NCBI RefSeq assembly: GCF_000341735.1
Contig: NZ_KB455575.1
Span: forward strand, 1,884,867-1,948,866
DNA: 64,000 nt
DNA from: Methylotuvimicrobium buryatense 5G
Lineage (GTDB): Bacteria > Pseudomonadota > Gammaproteobacteria > Methylococcales > Methylomonadaceae
Reading direction: 5' to 3'
Shown: in pieces, positions 53,499-61,856 of the stretch
Numbering within the stretch: the first letter of the stretch is position 1
How the letters are laid out: the number at the start of each line of letters is the position of its first letter
The notes under the pieces: generated by a model
The model's input: only the letters and a program-made list of their open reading frames with translations
Databases searched by the model: none
What the model was told of the DNA's origin: nothing
Position numbers and translations under genes: made by a program

Positions 53499-54116
53499 TC
53501 ATTCAAACAAATCGAAATCATCCGTCGATTCATCAACCACCGGCATAGGCTCTTCTTCATCTTTTGCAGCCTCTTCTACCGGCTTAGGTTTCAGTAAGTT
53601 TTTGGCATCGGGACCCATCGCGATTGAATAATCGGTAGTCGCCACAAAATAACCGCTATCAATATCGACAACCCTTAGCGACACATAAGCGTTTTTCTTT
53701 CCCGGCGCAAAAGTACCGACTAACAAAGCTTGTGCCCCAATTTCGGCCAATCCGGCTTTGGTTTCATCGGACAACTGTAATATACCGGTATCATTTTTGA
53801 CGAAAATCTCGGTCGGTAACTCCATACCCATGACACGATAACCTGAACGATGAAATGCCGATGCAATTTGATCGGAAACGATTCGACCGAACGAAAACGA
53901 TTGACTCATATCATCCACATTAACTAACGAGTTAACGACAACCAAGCTTCCTCTAGGCAATGGCTGTCTGAGATGTGTCAATAACTCATCTACCGCATCG
54001 TAACTGACTTCCACCAAGTCGTCATCGTCGACATCCTGAGAATAATAAACCCTGTTACACCCACTCAGCGCGGTTACAGCCGAAATCAGCAAAACAATTG
54101 CCTGCTTTTTAAACAT
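53499..54116 (-). CDS. FlgO-domain lipoprotein
   Basis: 205 aa. The lipoprotein leader ends VTALSGC (Cys20). The FlgO domain shows VDELLTHLRQPLPRGSLVVV, NVDDMSQSFSFGRIVSDQIA and LVGTFAPGKKNAYVSLRVVD. The last 35 residues are acidic (KDEEEPMPVVDESTDDFDLF), an unusual tail. FlgO is an outer-membrane motility factor in Vibrio, but many bacteria have homologues outside flagellar operons. No flagellar gene is adjacent here. Confidence 0.82.
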   Translation of the reverse strand: MFKKQAIVLLISAVTALSGCNRVYYSQDVDDDDLVEVSYDAVDELLTHLRQPLPRGSLVVVNSLVNVDDMSQSFSFGRIVSDQIASAFHRSGYRVMGMELPTEIFVKNDTGILQLSDETKAGLAEIGAQALLVGTFAPGKKNAYVSLRVVDIDSGYFVATTDYSIAMGPDAKNLLKPKPVEEAAKDEEEPMPVVDESTDDFDLFE

Positions 54117-54189
54117 TAGGAATCTCCTTTTTAAATATGCAAATCATAAAAACTGAAAACCGTGTCGCAGTCAATGTTTAATCGACATA

Positions 54190-54323
54190 TACCTTTCGCA
54201 CTTTAAATTTCGGCAGTGCTAGAGGAGGCGCCAGGGTGTCCGACAAAGGCTTTGCCTACATGGACGTATTCACGGCGTCCTTTGGCGGACACCCAGGCGC
54301 CGGATTTTGATCTACGACGGGTA
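54190..54323. repeat. Family B element (copy B4), reverse orientation
   Basis: TACCTTTCGCACTTTAAATT at the left and a TCTACGACGGGTA end at the right, flanked by TA. It is 134 bp, internally shortened, and inverted relative to B2 and B3. Confidence 0.75.
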
Positions 54324-54390
54324 TAATAAACAAATATTTATACCCTTTGTTAGCCAAATTATGCCATCGGGTTAACATCCCCCTAAGGCT

Positions 54391-54532
54391 CACTGCCATT
54401 AAGTTAAGGTAAGTCCGTCATTCCGCCATGGACTGGCGGAATCCAGTGTCATGGATGGCAAGCTTATGAGACACACTAGAGCCTGAATGCAAGCATTACT
54501 TATACTATGATGGCTTAACTTAATGGTAGTAT
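54391..54532. repeat. Family A element (copy A7), 142 bp
   Basis: It starts CACTGCCATTAAGTTAAG and ends CTTAACTTAATGGTAGTAT. The flanks cccctaaggct (54380-54390) and cacctaagact (54533-54543) match at 9 of 11, an eroded duplication. The interior is the same as in A6 (cattccgccatggactggcg). Confidence 0.85.
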
Positions 54533-54617
54533 CACCTAAGACTAGGTGAGGGATTGTCAACGTGTCCCCACAGAACACCTCGCCTCCCTCGATAAGTCGG
54601 CGCCAAAATTTAATGTA

Positions 54618-54775
54618 TACCCTTTGCTGGTCAAATTTCGGCGCCGGGGTGTCCGTCAAAGGACGCCGTGAATACGTCCATGTAGGCTCTGTGACAGCAT
54701 CCCTGCTGTCAAAGCCTTTGCCGAACACCCCGGCACCTCCATGCGTCAATACCGAAATTTGAAGTGCGATGGGTA
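54618..54775. repeat. Family B element (copy B5), 158 bp
   Basis: It starts TACCCTTTGCTGGTCAAATT and ends AATTTGAAGTGCGATGGGTA, flanked by TA. The interior stem is gacagcatccctgctgtc, which keeps base-pairing although the bases differ from B2 (gatagc...gctatc): compensatory change. Confidence 0.85.
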
Positions 54776-54824
54776 TACAAAAGGTATGCTTTTTAGGGTA
54801 AATAGCAGCCCTATAATAAATCTA

Positions 54825-54980
54825 TACTCATCGTAGATCAAAATTCGGCACCGGGGACCCGTCAAAGAACGCCGTGAATACATCCATGTAGGCTCTATGC
54901 CAGCATCCATGCTGGCAAAGCCTTTGCCGAGCACCCCGGCGCCTCCTTAGGGACTGCCGAAATTTGAAGTGCGAAAGGTA
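54825..54980. repeat. Family B element (copy B6), 156 bp
   Basis: The left end is diverged (TACTCATCGTAGATCAAAAT). The right end AATTTGAAGTGCGAAAGGTA is typical, and TA flanks both sides. The interior stem gccagcatccatgctggc again differs in bases but keeps pairing. Confidence 0.82.
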
Positions 54981-55149
54981 TATATGTATCGACAGAGTTA
55001 AGGCACAATACTTTCAATTAAACTTTCGAGCAATTATAGACCAGGTAGAACTGTTTCAAAAAATACTACTCTATTTATAATTGTCGAATCCGTGACAGGG
55101 TTATCCTAAACACCTTATTCATCCAACACCATCCGACCGTACGAAACCA

Positions 55150-56805
55150 ATGAAACAACCATTGCATAAATTTTTAATTGCGCTAACGTCAATCGCTTTA
55201 TTCTTGCCGGAAATATCGGCTGCCGAGGATCTAAGCGTTGCAGAATCGCTACGCGAGCGAATTGAATCCGCGACCGAGATTCTTGATCTTTCAATCGATA
55301 ACCAGCCTTTAAACTCGCAAAAGGACCTCATTACCTTTTATTCGGACAGGCAATTTACTAAAGCTTGGCTTGCCAACGGTCAACCGACTCCGCAAGCTTA
55401 TCAACTGATGCAAATACTGAATAGCGCGGATCAGCATGGTCTCAACAAAAGCAATTACCATGTCACGGCAATTAATGAACGCCTGGAAAGATTAAAAGCT
55501 CCACTGAATGAATCCGAAATCTTGATACTCTCGGTCGATTTAGACTTATTATTAAGCGATGCCTTTCTGACATACGGAACCCACTTATTACAAGGACAAG
55601 TCAACCCTCAAAAGCTCCAATCGAAATGGGATACCGGTCGACGTGCAACCGATATGGTCAAAATATTGTCCGATGCGATCAACACCAATTCGATTGAGCA
55701 AAGCCTCAATGAGTTAATGCCGAAACAACCCGGCTACCGATCTCTGGTGCAAGCATTGGCCGATTATCGTGCGATCAAGGACCGGGGCGGTTGGCCTTCG
55801 GTTACGGAAGGCCCTAGCCTTCGCCCTAACGAGAAAAACCCTCGCATCATCGAACTCAGAAAAAGACTGGCCGCCTCAGGCGATTTGCCTAACGATACCG
55901 TTCTTGACAGCAAAGAATTCGATCAGCCATTACAACAAGCAGTTAAATACTTTCAAAAACGCCACGGACTAGAAGCCGACAGCATTGTCGGAAGAGCCAC
56001 GCTTGAGGCTCTCAATGTCGGTGTCGATCATCGAATCGCGCAAATTCGCGCCAATCTCGAACGTTGGCGCTGGCTTCCTGAGGATCTTGGCGCACGCCAT
56101 ATCATGGTCAATATTGCAGGCTTCGCACTTGATTTTGTCGGAAACGGCGAAGTCTTGCTGCACATGCCGGTCATTGTCGGTAAAACATACCGAGAGACTC
56201 CGATATTTACCGGCTCGATGACTTATTTGGTCATCAACCCTTCCTGGTACGTACCGAACAGTATCGCCGTCAAAGACAAATTGCCTATTTTGGCCAGGGA
56301 CCCCTATTACATCGAACGAAATCACATGAAGCTTTACCGTGGCTGGGGGGCCAATAGAACAGAAATAAATCCATTATCGGTCAATTGGCGGCAAGTAAAC
56401 CCGAATAACTTTCCCTTTCGCCTGGTCCAAAAACCCGGCCCCAAAAATGCCATGGGTAAGGTTAAATTCATGTTTCCCAATCCGCACAACGTTTATTTAC
56501 ACGACACATCGGAACCAAGTTTATTTAATCGGGTCGATCGTACATTCAGTTCCGGCTGTATTCGTGTCGGCAAACCTTTCGCGCTGGCAAACTTAGTGCT
56601 TGAAAACAATTCCCGCATGACGCCGGACGCCATTCGAGAGGCTTTCGACCAAAGCGATCAAAAAACCGTCACGCTGCTTAACCCGATTCCCGTGCATATC
56701 TTGTATTGGACTGCTTGGGTTGATTTGGAAGGTGTCGTTCAATTTCGCAGAGACATATACAACCGTGACGACGAACTCATCCAAAAATTACAAAAATCCT
56801 TTTAG
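55150..56805 (+). CDS. ldtD: L,D-transpeptidase of the YcbB/LdtD type
   Basis: 551 aa. A signal peptide is followed by a scaffold region and a peptidoglycan-binding domain (DQPLQQAVKYFQKRHGLEAD, near 257). The YkuD catalytic domain shows MVNIAGFALDFVGNGEVLLH, GKTYRETPIFTGSMTYLVIN, WYVPNSIAVKDK, and the active site YLHDTSEP...RTFSSGCIRVGKPF with the catalytic Cys. It makes 3-3 cross-links in peptidoglycan and can substitute for PBPs. Like E. coli ldtD, it is followed directly by a mepK-like gene. Repeats lie upstream. Confidence 0.88.
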   Translation: MKQPLHKFLIALTSIALFLPEISAAEDLSVAESLRERIESATEILDLSIDNQPLNSQKDLITFYSDRQFTKAWLANGQPTPQAYQLMQILNSADQHGLNKSNYHVTAINERLERLKAPLNESEILILSVDLDLLLSDAFLTYGTHLLQGQVNPQKLQSKWDTGRRATDMVKILSDAINTNSIEQSLNELMPKQPGYRSLVQALADYRAIKDRGGWPSVTEGPSLRPNEKNPRIIELRKRLAASGDLPNDTVLDSKEFDQPLQQAVKYFQKRHGLEADSIVGRATLEALNVGVDHRIAQIRANLERWRWLPEDLGARHIMVNIAGFALDFVGNGEVLLHMPVIVGKTYRETPIFTGSMTYLVINPSWYVPNSIAVKDKLPILARDPYYIERNHMKLYRGWGANRTEINPLSVNWRQVNPNNFPFRLVQKPGPKNAMGKVKFMFPNPHNVYLHDTSEPSLFNRVDRTFSSGCIRVGKPFALANLVLENNSRMTPDAIREAFDQSDQKTVTLLNPIPVHILYWTAWVDLEGVVQFRRDIYNRDDELIQKLQKSF

Positions 56806-56831
56806 CTCCCAACCACCTCCCAAAAGCATTG

Positions 56832-57806
56832 ATGAAATTAAGCGCATTCTTGATAATCGTATTATTGACTTACTCCAACCTATCACAGGCAGGACATCAT
56901 CGCAGCGAACGAAACAGTTTTTCAGTCACGATTCATTCTTTTTCGAAACATAGCAATAAGGACGAAACCATTCCCTTTAATACTCTTGGCATCTCTTTAT
57001 TACCTAATGAGCGATTTATTCTTCAAGTCAAAACAAACAAACCCTCTGTCCCTGTAAAGTTTCAAGCCGAACAAGGCAAAACACGGCAACTTGCCCAGCA
57101 ACAATGGCAATGGCAAGCGCCCAATAAGCCTGGTTTGACCGTTTTACGTTTGATTCATCCCATTAGCAAGGAAACCACAGAGCTGAACGTTTTTGTCATG
57201 GTACCGGCTAGCAACGTGAAAAATGGCATGTTGAACGGGTATCAAATCGGAAGCTATCCCCGCCTACCGTTTAAAAACATGACAACCTACGAAACGCCGA
57301 AAGGTTTTATCGAAGTCACCGAAGCCAATCAAGATACTAAGGTATCGCCGCATTTTACGATCGGCGAATTCCTTTCCCATCAAAAAGGCGGCTTTCCGAA
57401 ATATCTGGTGCTGCGCGAACGATTGCTGCTCAAGCTCGAACACATTATTGAAACGCTGTACAGCAAGCATTTTCCGGTCGATTCGCTGCATATCATGAGC
57501 GGTTATCGAACGCCCTGGTATAACAAATCGCTCGGACAAGGCCCCTATAGCCAACACATCTATGGCGGTGCCGCGGATATTTACATCGACGTAAATCCCA
57601 AGGACGGCTATATGGACGACCTCAACAAAGACGGTAAACGCGATTACCAAGACGCCAAGGTTTTGATCGATATCATCGAGGAAATGGAAGGTCAATCTCT
57701 ATACAACAAATTCGTCGGCGGCCTAGCGCGTTACCGAAAGACGCCACACCACGGCCCCTTCGTGCATATCGACGAACGCGGCTATAAAGCGCGTTGGAAT
57801 GATTAA
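56832..57806 (+). CDS. MepK-like peptidoglycan peptidase (M15/DUF882)
   Basis: 324 aa from the ATG at 56832 (a TTG at 56829 is also in frame). A signal peptide ends about NLSQA. The C-terminal M15-type zinc domain is visible: HIMSGYRTPWYNKSLG, SQHIYGGAADIYIDVNP (zinc His and Asp) and HHGPFVHIDERGYKARW (zinc His). It is probably an LD- or DD-endopeptidase that cleaves cross-links. Adjacency to the L,D-transpeptidase gene mirrors E. coli ldtD-mepK. The N-terminal 120 residues are an extra beta-rich domain. Confidence 0.78.
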   Translation: MKLSAFLIIVLLTYSNLSQAGHHRSERNSFSVTIHSFSKHSNKDETIPFNTLGISLLPNERFILQVKTNKPSVPVKFQAEQGKTRQLAQQQWQWQAPNKPGLTVLRLIHPISKETTELNVFVMVPASNVKNGMLNGYQIGSYPRLPFKNMTTYETPKGFIEVTEANQDTKVSPHFTIGEFLSHQKGGFPKYLVLRERLLLKLEHIIETLYSKHFPVDSLHIMSGYRTPWYNKSLGQGPYSQHIYGGAADIYIDVNPKDGYMDDLNKDGKRDYQDAKVLIDIIEEMEGQSLYNKFVGGLARYRKTPHHGPFVHIDERGYKARWND

Positions 57807-57827
57807 ACCGATTCGCCGGAAAGTCTA

Positions 57828-57910
57828 AGTGAATAGTGAATAGTGAATAGTGAATAGTGAATAGTGAATAGTGAATAGTGAATAGTGAATAGTGAATAGT
57901 GAATAGTGAA
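57828..57910. repeat. Heptanucleotide tandem array (AGTGAAT), about 12 units
   Basis: 83 bases of uninterrupted AGTGAAT repeats just after the MepK-like stop codon. Units are identical by eye. A second heptamer array follows 35 bases later. Confidence 0.97.
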
Positions 57911-57945
57911 ATGATGCGGTTTTCCCACCACTTGTCAAGCGCCAA

Positions 57946-58050
57946 TTTCACCTTTCACCTTTCACCTTTCACCTTTCACCTTTCACCTTTCACCTTTCAC
58001 CTTTCACCTTTCACCTTTCACCTTTCACCTTTCACCTTTCACCTTTCACC
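57946..58050. repeat. Heptanucleotide tandem array (TTTCACC), 15 units
   Basis: 105 bases of perfect TTTCACC repeats, ending exactly at the stop codon of marC (minus strand, 58050-58052). Read on the other strand the unit is GGTGAAA. It shares the GTGAA core with the array at 57828, so the two arrays are imperfect inverted repeats of each other. Confidence 0.97.
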
Positions 58051-58679
58051 TACCCCATCAAACCGCTCTGCACAATACCGTCGAAAACAAACTGAACCGC
58101 CAATGCCGAGAGTAGAATCCCCGAAATCCGGGTAATGACTTGGATGCCGGTAACACCCAAGAATCGATGAATTTGACTAGCCATTAACAAGATCGACAGC
58201 GTCAGCAACATGATAATGAACAATGACGACAAAACGACCAATTGACGGGAGAAATCGCCGGCAGAATCGGCCATTAGCAAAATAATCACACCCATAGCGC
58301 CGGGACCGGCAATCAGCGGAGTCGCCAAGGGAAAAATTGAAATATCATGCCTCAAACGGGCTTCATCGGTTTCCGCCGACGTTGTCGTAAGCGCTCCCGA
58401 AGAACGCGCGAAAACCATATCGAGAGCAATCAAAAATAATAAAATGCCGCCCGAGGTTCTCAAGGCAGCCAGCGAAATGCCCAAACTATTCAATAAAAAG
58501 TCGCCGGCAAACGCAAAGACCAATAAAATCATGGTCGCAATCGCGACTCCGCGAACCGCATAGACCTGTCGCTCCTTGGGCGTAGCCGAAGCTGTCATCG
58601 CGGTAAAAACGGCAGCCACATCCAATGGCCCGACCGTCGTAAATAAAGCGGCTAAAGCAACCGTTGCGGTATCGATCAT
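58050..58679 (-). CDS. MarC-family membrane protein
   Basis: 209 aa with six predicted membrane segments. [20 protein letters not shown] near 12 (the N/D-P motif), [20 protein letters not shown] and [20 protein letters not shown] are the family signatures. The family was once linked to multiple antibiotic resistance, a link not upheld later; its function is unknown. Its stop codon abuts the TTTCACC array, so array length could affect the mRNA 3' end. Confidence 0.88.
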   Translation of the reverse strand: MIDTATVALAALFTTVGPLDVAAVFTAMTASATPKERQVYAVRGVAIATMILLVFAFAGDFLLNSLGISLAALRTSGGILLFLIALDMVFARSSGALTTTSAETDEARLRHDISIFPLATPLIAGPGAMGVIILLMADSAGDFSRQLVVLSSLFIIMLLTLSILLMASQIHRFLGVTGIQVITRISGILLSALAVQFVFDGIVQSGLMG

Positions 58680-58703
58680 AATGTTATCCGGGAAGGATTT
58701 ACT

Positions 58704-59117
58704 TTAGTCGGTATAACTAACTTTTACCCCGAAATAATTCAACTCGGCTATCAGATTGAATTTCGCCGGCTTCTCTATATCAAGCAACTCGAAAATCTCT
58801 TTCAAGCGTCTTTGCTTTAGCTTTTCAAGATCCCCGTATCGAATCGCAAACAACATATTTTGCTTACCGGGCGGATAGTGTTTTTTGATTTCGTCTATTC
58901 TGCGATTTATAGTCAGCACAGCATTTTGCAGTAAAGCCAAAGCTTCTTGATTCAGCTTAATTACTTCTTTACCGCCGGTTAAAACGGCGAGTTTTTCCAA
59001 TCCCTCCGATTTATGCGTAGGCTTTGCTATTGACGCCAGGCGCTTGCTTTTCCCTTTCGGCAATAAAAGCCCGGCTTCAGTGATAACAATCTTTGTTGAA
59101 TTTTTACGAACTGCCAT
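58704..59117 (-). CDS. Small basic protein, function unknown
   Basis: 137 aa, not recognised. The N-terminal 30 residues are basic (KSKRLASIAKPTHKSE). The middle LLQNAVLTINRRIDEIKKHY and LEKLKQRRLKEIFELLDIEK look helical, and the C-terminus LIAELNYFGVKVSYTD looks like a beta strand pair. No signal peptide or membrane segment. It lies between marC and the K+ transporter gene in the same direction. Confidence 0.6.
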   Translation of the reverse strand: MAVRKNSTKIVITEAGLLLPKGKSKRLASIAKPTHKSEGLEKLAVLTGGKEVIKLNQEALALLQNAVLTINRRIDEIKKHYPPGKQNMLFAIRYGDLEKLKQRRLKEIFELLDIEKPAKFNLIAELNYFGVKVSYTD

Positions 59118-59203
59118 TATTTAACTGCTCCGATTATTCGGGTGCACCTCTCTCGTAGAAGCCACAGTATTTGATTCAGTAAAAACAGAAATCTCCACTT
59201 TGC

Positions 59204-60574
59204 CTAACCTACTTGGATATCTAAACTAGGATAGTTTATCCGTCTTGGCCTGGGCGTCGCTATGACATATACAAAAGTCAATGGGCCTAAACGCCCTACA
59301 AACATTAGAATCATAATGATCCATTGGCCGGTCACCGATAATTCGCCGGTAAGCCCTCTCGATAAACCTACCGTGCCTAAGGCGGAAACGACTTCGAATA
59401 AGACATCCACCAGCGGCGCTTGCTCCGACACCGATAATAAAAGGGTTCCGATGAATACCAAGACGATGGAAATCAGCGTAATCGCAAAAGCCTTCATGAC
59501 AATATTCTGGGAAATTGACCGCTGCATTAATGTCACTTCGTCCCGCCTTCCTAGAAAGGCATAGATCGCCATAAAAATGACAATAAAGGTACCTAATTTA
59601 ATGCCGCTTGCGGTACTCAAGGATCCGCCCCCGACAAACATCAGCAATAAAGTCAGCAAGGTAGTCGAGTCGCTTAGCGATTCGATCGGCAACGCGTTAA
59701 ATCCTGCTGTGCGAGGTGTAACCGCCTGAAACCATGAAGCGATTAATTGACTGGATAAGTGAAAATTTCCAATCGTAGCGGGATTGTGCCGCTCGAATAA
59801 CCAAACCATTAACCAAGATACCAGATTAATCATCAGAGTGCCGCCGATCATGGCTTTACTGTATATTTGCAGTTTTTTCCAACTCCGGATCTGCCACAAA
59901 TCCAATAATACGACGAAGCCGAGCCCTCCAGTAATAAACAGCCCACTAACAACCAGGTTGACCGGAACATTATCGACATAACGCGTCAAGCTGTCAGCAG
60001 ACAGGGCAAAGCCCGCATTGTTGAAGGCTGAGACTGTATAAAAAAAAGCCTCGTAAAGCGCCTTAACCCATCCATAATCGGTACTCCATAATACGGTCAG
60101 TAAAATTAATCCTACCGCTTCAATGACAAACGCAAAATAAATTACCGCAACGGCAACTTCCCAAATTTTGTTCATACTTGTTTGGTTCAGCGCTTCAAGT
60201 GCAAGGAGTTGATGCTTGATCCCAATTCTTTTTCCGAGATTCATCGCTGTCAAAATGGAAAACGTCATAAACCCTAATCCGCCGGACTGAATGAGCAAGG
60301 CAATGATGATTTGTCCGAACAAGCTAAAATCGGTGCCGGTATCAAGCACGACAAGACCGGTTACTGTAACGGCCGACGTCGCAGTAAACAGCGCATCAAG
60401 CCAACCAATCGCTTTATTGGTCGCGATCTCAAGTTTGAGCAAAAGAGTGCCCGCAGTGATTAATCCCAGATAACCCGCAACCAGAATCGCGGGGGGACTG
60501 GCTTTCAAAACAGCGTGAGAAAATTTTAACCGGTGTTTTTTAAAATGACGCTGCAATGTGAGCTTAGTACGCAT
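59204..60574 (-). CDS. TrkH/KtrB-type potassium channel subunit
   Basis: 456 aa with about ten hydrophobic segments. The four P-loop selectivity regions are visible: TATSAVTVTGLVVLDTGTDF, FNNAGFALSADS, VTPRTAGFNAL and VSALGTVGLSRGL. The pattern of single glycines and the length fit KtrB (Na+-dependent K+ uptake) more than TrkH. The regulatory RCK gene lies directly upstream, 4 bases away. Confidence 0.88.
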   Translation of the reverse strand: MRTKLTLQRHFKKHRLKFSHAVLKASPPAILVAGYLGLITAGTLLLKLEIATNKAIGWLDALFTATSAVTVTGLVVLDTGTDFSLFGQIIIALLIQSGGLGFMTFSILTAMNLGKRIGIKHQLLALEALNQTSMNKIWEVAVAVIYFAFVIEAVGLILLTVLWSTDYGWVKALYEAFFYTVSAFNNAGFALSADSLTRYVDNVPVNLVVSGLFITGGLGFVVLLDLWQIRSWKKLQIYSKAMIGGTLMINLVSWLMVWLFERHNPATIGNFHLSSQLIASWFQAVTPRTAGFNALPIESLSDSTTLLTLLLMFVGGGSLSTASGIKLGTFIVIFMAIYAFLGRRDEVTLMQRSISQNIVMKAFAITLISIVLVFIGTLLLSVSEQAPLVDVLFEVVSALGTVGLSRGLTGELSVTGQWIIMILMFVGRLGPLTFVYVIATPRPRRINYPSLDIQVG

Positions 60575-60578
60575 CGAA

Positions 60579-61232
60579 TTACATTAACCTCGGCACCAAC
60601 TTTGTCAATGATGGCCTGTCTCCCGCCAAAATCAGCACATCGCCGCATTCGATAACAAATTGTTCGTGAGGGGAAGGATATAATTTCTCGCGCCGCTTGA
60701 TCAAAAGACAAAACACCTGGTTTTTTACCTCTGATAGCAAGTCCGCCAATGATGAGCCTGAGAGTTTTTCAACAGCAGGAATTTCAACCACATACTGCCT
60801 GTCACCCAAAGTCATGTACTCCCGTACCATCGGATAATGAAGCGCTCGTGCCGTCCTTATCCCCATTTCCTCTTCCGGGTGAATAATTCGGCTTACGTCC
60901 AAGCTTTTCAAAATAAGGTGATGTTCTTCTGTCGTGGCTTTAACCCAAATATTCTTAATACCCAGGTTTTTTAAATGAACCACGCAAATCAAACTGGCCT
61001 GCATGTCCTCGCCGATTGCGACAACCACGGCATCATAGTAATCCAAACTCAACTCTTTTAAGACCCCTTCATCCGTTACATCGGCGATCATGGCATGACT
61101 AAGGGAATTCGCCACTCGTTCGATAACCTTTCTTTCGTTATCGACACCAATCACATCGTTACCCATCTTTGCCAATTGCAATGCCAGCGTCATGCCAAAA
61201 CGGCCTAAACCAATGATTGCATACTGAGCCAT
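60579..61232 (-). CDS. TrkA/KtrA-type RCK regulatory subunit
   Basis: 217 aa. RCK_N: YAIIGLGRFGMTLALQLAKM (GxGxFG nucleotide loop), ADVTDEGVLKELSLDYYDAV and VVAIGEDMQASL. RCK_C begins near 140 (VVEIPAVEKLSGSSLADLLS). It forms the cytosolic ring that binds ATP/ADP and gates the KtrB subunit. Being a single RCK copy of about 220 residues, it is KtrA-like and not the two-copy TrkA. Confidence 0.9.
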   Translation of the reverse strand: MAQYAIIGLGRFGMTLALQLAKMGNDVIGVDNERKVIERVANSLSHAMIADVTDEGVLKELSLDYYDAVVVAIGEDMQASLICVVHLKNLGIKNIWVKATTEEHHLILKSLDVSRIIHPEEEMGIRTARALHYPMVREYMTLGDRQYVVEIPAVEKLSGSSLADLLSEVKNQVFCLLIKRREKLYPSPHEQFVIECGDVLILAGDRPSLTKLVPRLM

Positions 61233-61507
61233 AGGTTCTCCTCAAATGAACTTAAATTCGTTCGATCGTAATAAAGGGAGTAAAAAATGAAAGCGCGACT
61301 GATTACCTAAAGCGAAATTTTATCAACAGTAATATTGCTGCTCTATTGACAATCAGCAACGATCCCGTTTCTTTCGCGTGTTAGAAGCCGGGCATCGGTT
61401 TCCCGCATGGTTCTATGAGAGCCTTATTTGCTAAGCGATTCGGCGCCTTTTACAGCATTTTATGATTCGCATTAAGCCTCAATTCGAAAGCTTGCGCTTT
61501 ACTGAAA
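61233..61507. other. Intergenic stretch, no feature seen
   Basis: 275 bases between the KtrA-like gene start and the small gene's 3' end. I see no gene, repeat of the local families or convincing hairpin. It should hold the ktrAB promoter because both genes run on the minus strand. Confidence 0.5.
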
Positions 61508-61822
61508 TTAATACAGGAACGGCGGCATGGTACGTGCGTTTCGGATTTTAATTTCGGAATCTCGCAATGCAACAATGAATTCCTGTAAGGTTTTTCTGGC
61601 GCTTTGAAGATTATATTCGTCTAATTCCGGTTCTTTCGTAGTCAATTTTGTCAAAAACCGTTCAGTATTTTGTTTCTTAGAGTTCAATACCGGCGCGCAT
61701 TGATCAAAGGCCATTTTCGTACTGAGATTACCTTGCACAGATACATGCCGCAATTGCTCGTATTGCTTGCACGCATTCGCGAACTCCCTCTGAATATGCT
61801 CAATTTCGCTTCGGTTATTCAT
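61508..61822 (-). CDS. Small helical protein, function unknown
   Basis: 104 aa from MNNRSEIEHIQREFANACKQ at 61822. A longer frame reaches 61930 but runs into the upstream trkH gene. Nearly all alpha-helical and charged (QYEQLRHVSVQGN, LNSKKQNTERFLTKL, LQSARKTLQEFIVALRDSEI), with no membrane segment. It is located between trkH and the ktr genes and may be part of the TrkH operon. Not recognised. Confidence 0.6.
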   Translation of the reverse strand: MNNRSEIEHIQREFANACKQYEQLRHVSVQGNLSTKMAFDQCAPVLNSKKQNTERFLTKLTTKEPELDEYNLQSARKTLQEFIVALRDSEIKIRNARTMPPFLY

Positions 61823-61856
61823 AAACTTAAGCCTAATTTTGTAGCTATTTACCCGT

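Noticed and set aside
53499-54116. FlgO-like gene as evidence of a flagellar locus
   Set aside because: No other flagellar gene is adjacent; the FlgO domain occurs widely outside flagellar operons.
51088-54980. Family B copies as a CRISPR array
   Set aside because: Copies are 130-210 bp, irregularly spaced, partly inverted, and differ internally; no short regular repeat-spacer pattern and no cas genes.
57828-58050. Heptamer arrays as an origin of replication (iterons)
   Set aside because: No Rep or dnaA-box context, perfect uniform units and position at gene 3' ends argue for simple-sequence repeats.
57673-58135. Open reading frames across the heptamer arrays (repeating 7-residue peptides)
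   Set aside because: They exist only because a 7-bp repeat without stops reads through in any frame; no start context or conserved sequence.
58050-58679. marC as an antibiotic-resistance gene
   Set aside because: The family's link to multiple antibiotic resistance has not been upheld; only the family name is justified.
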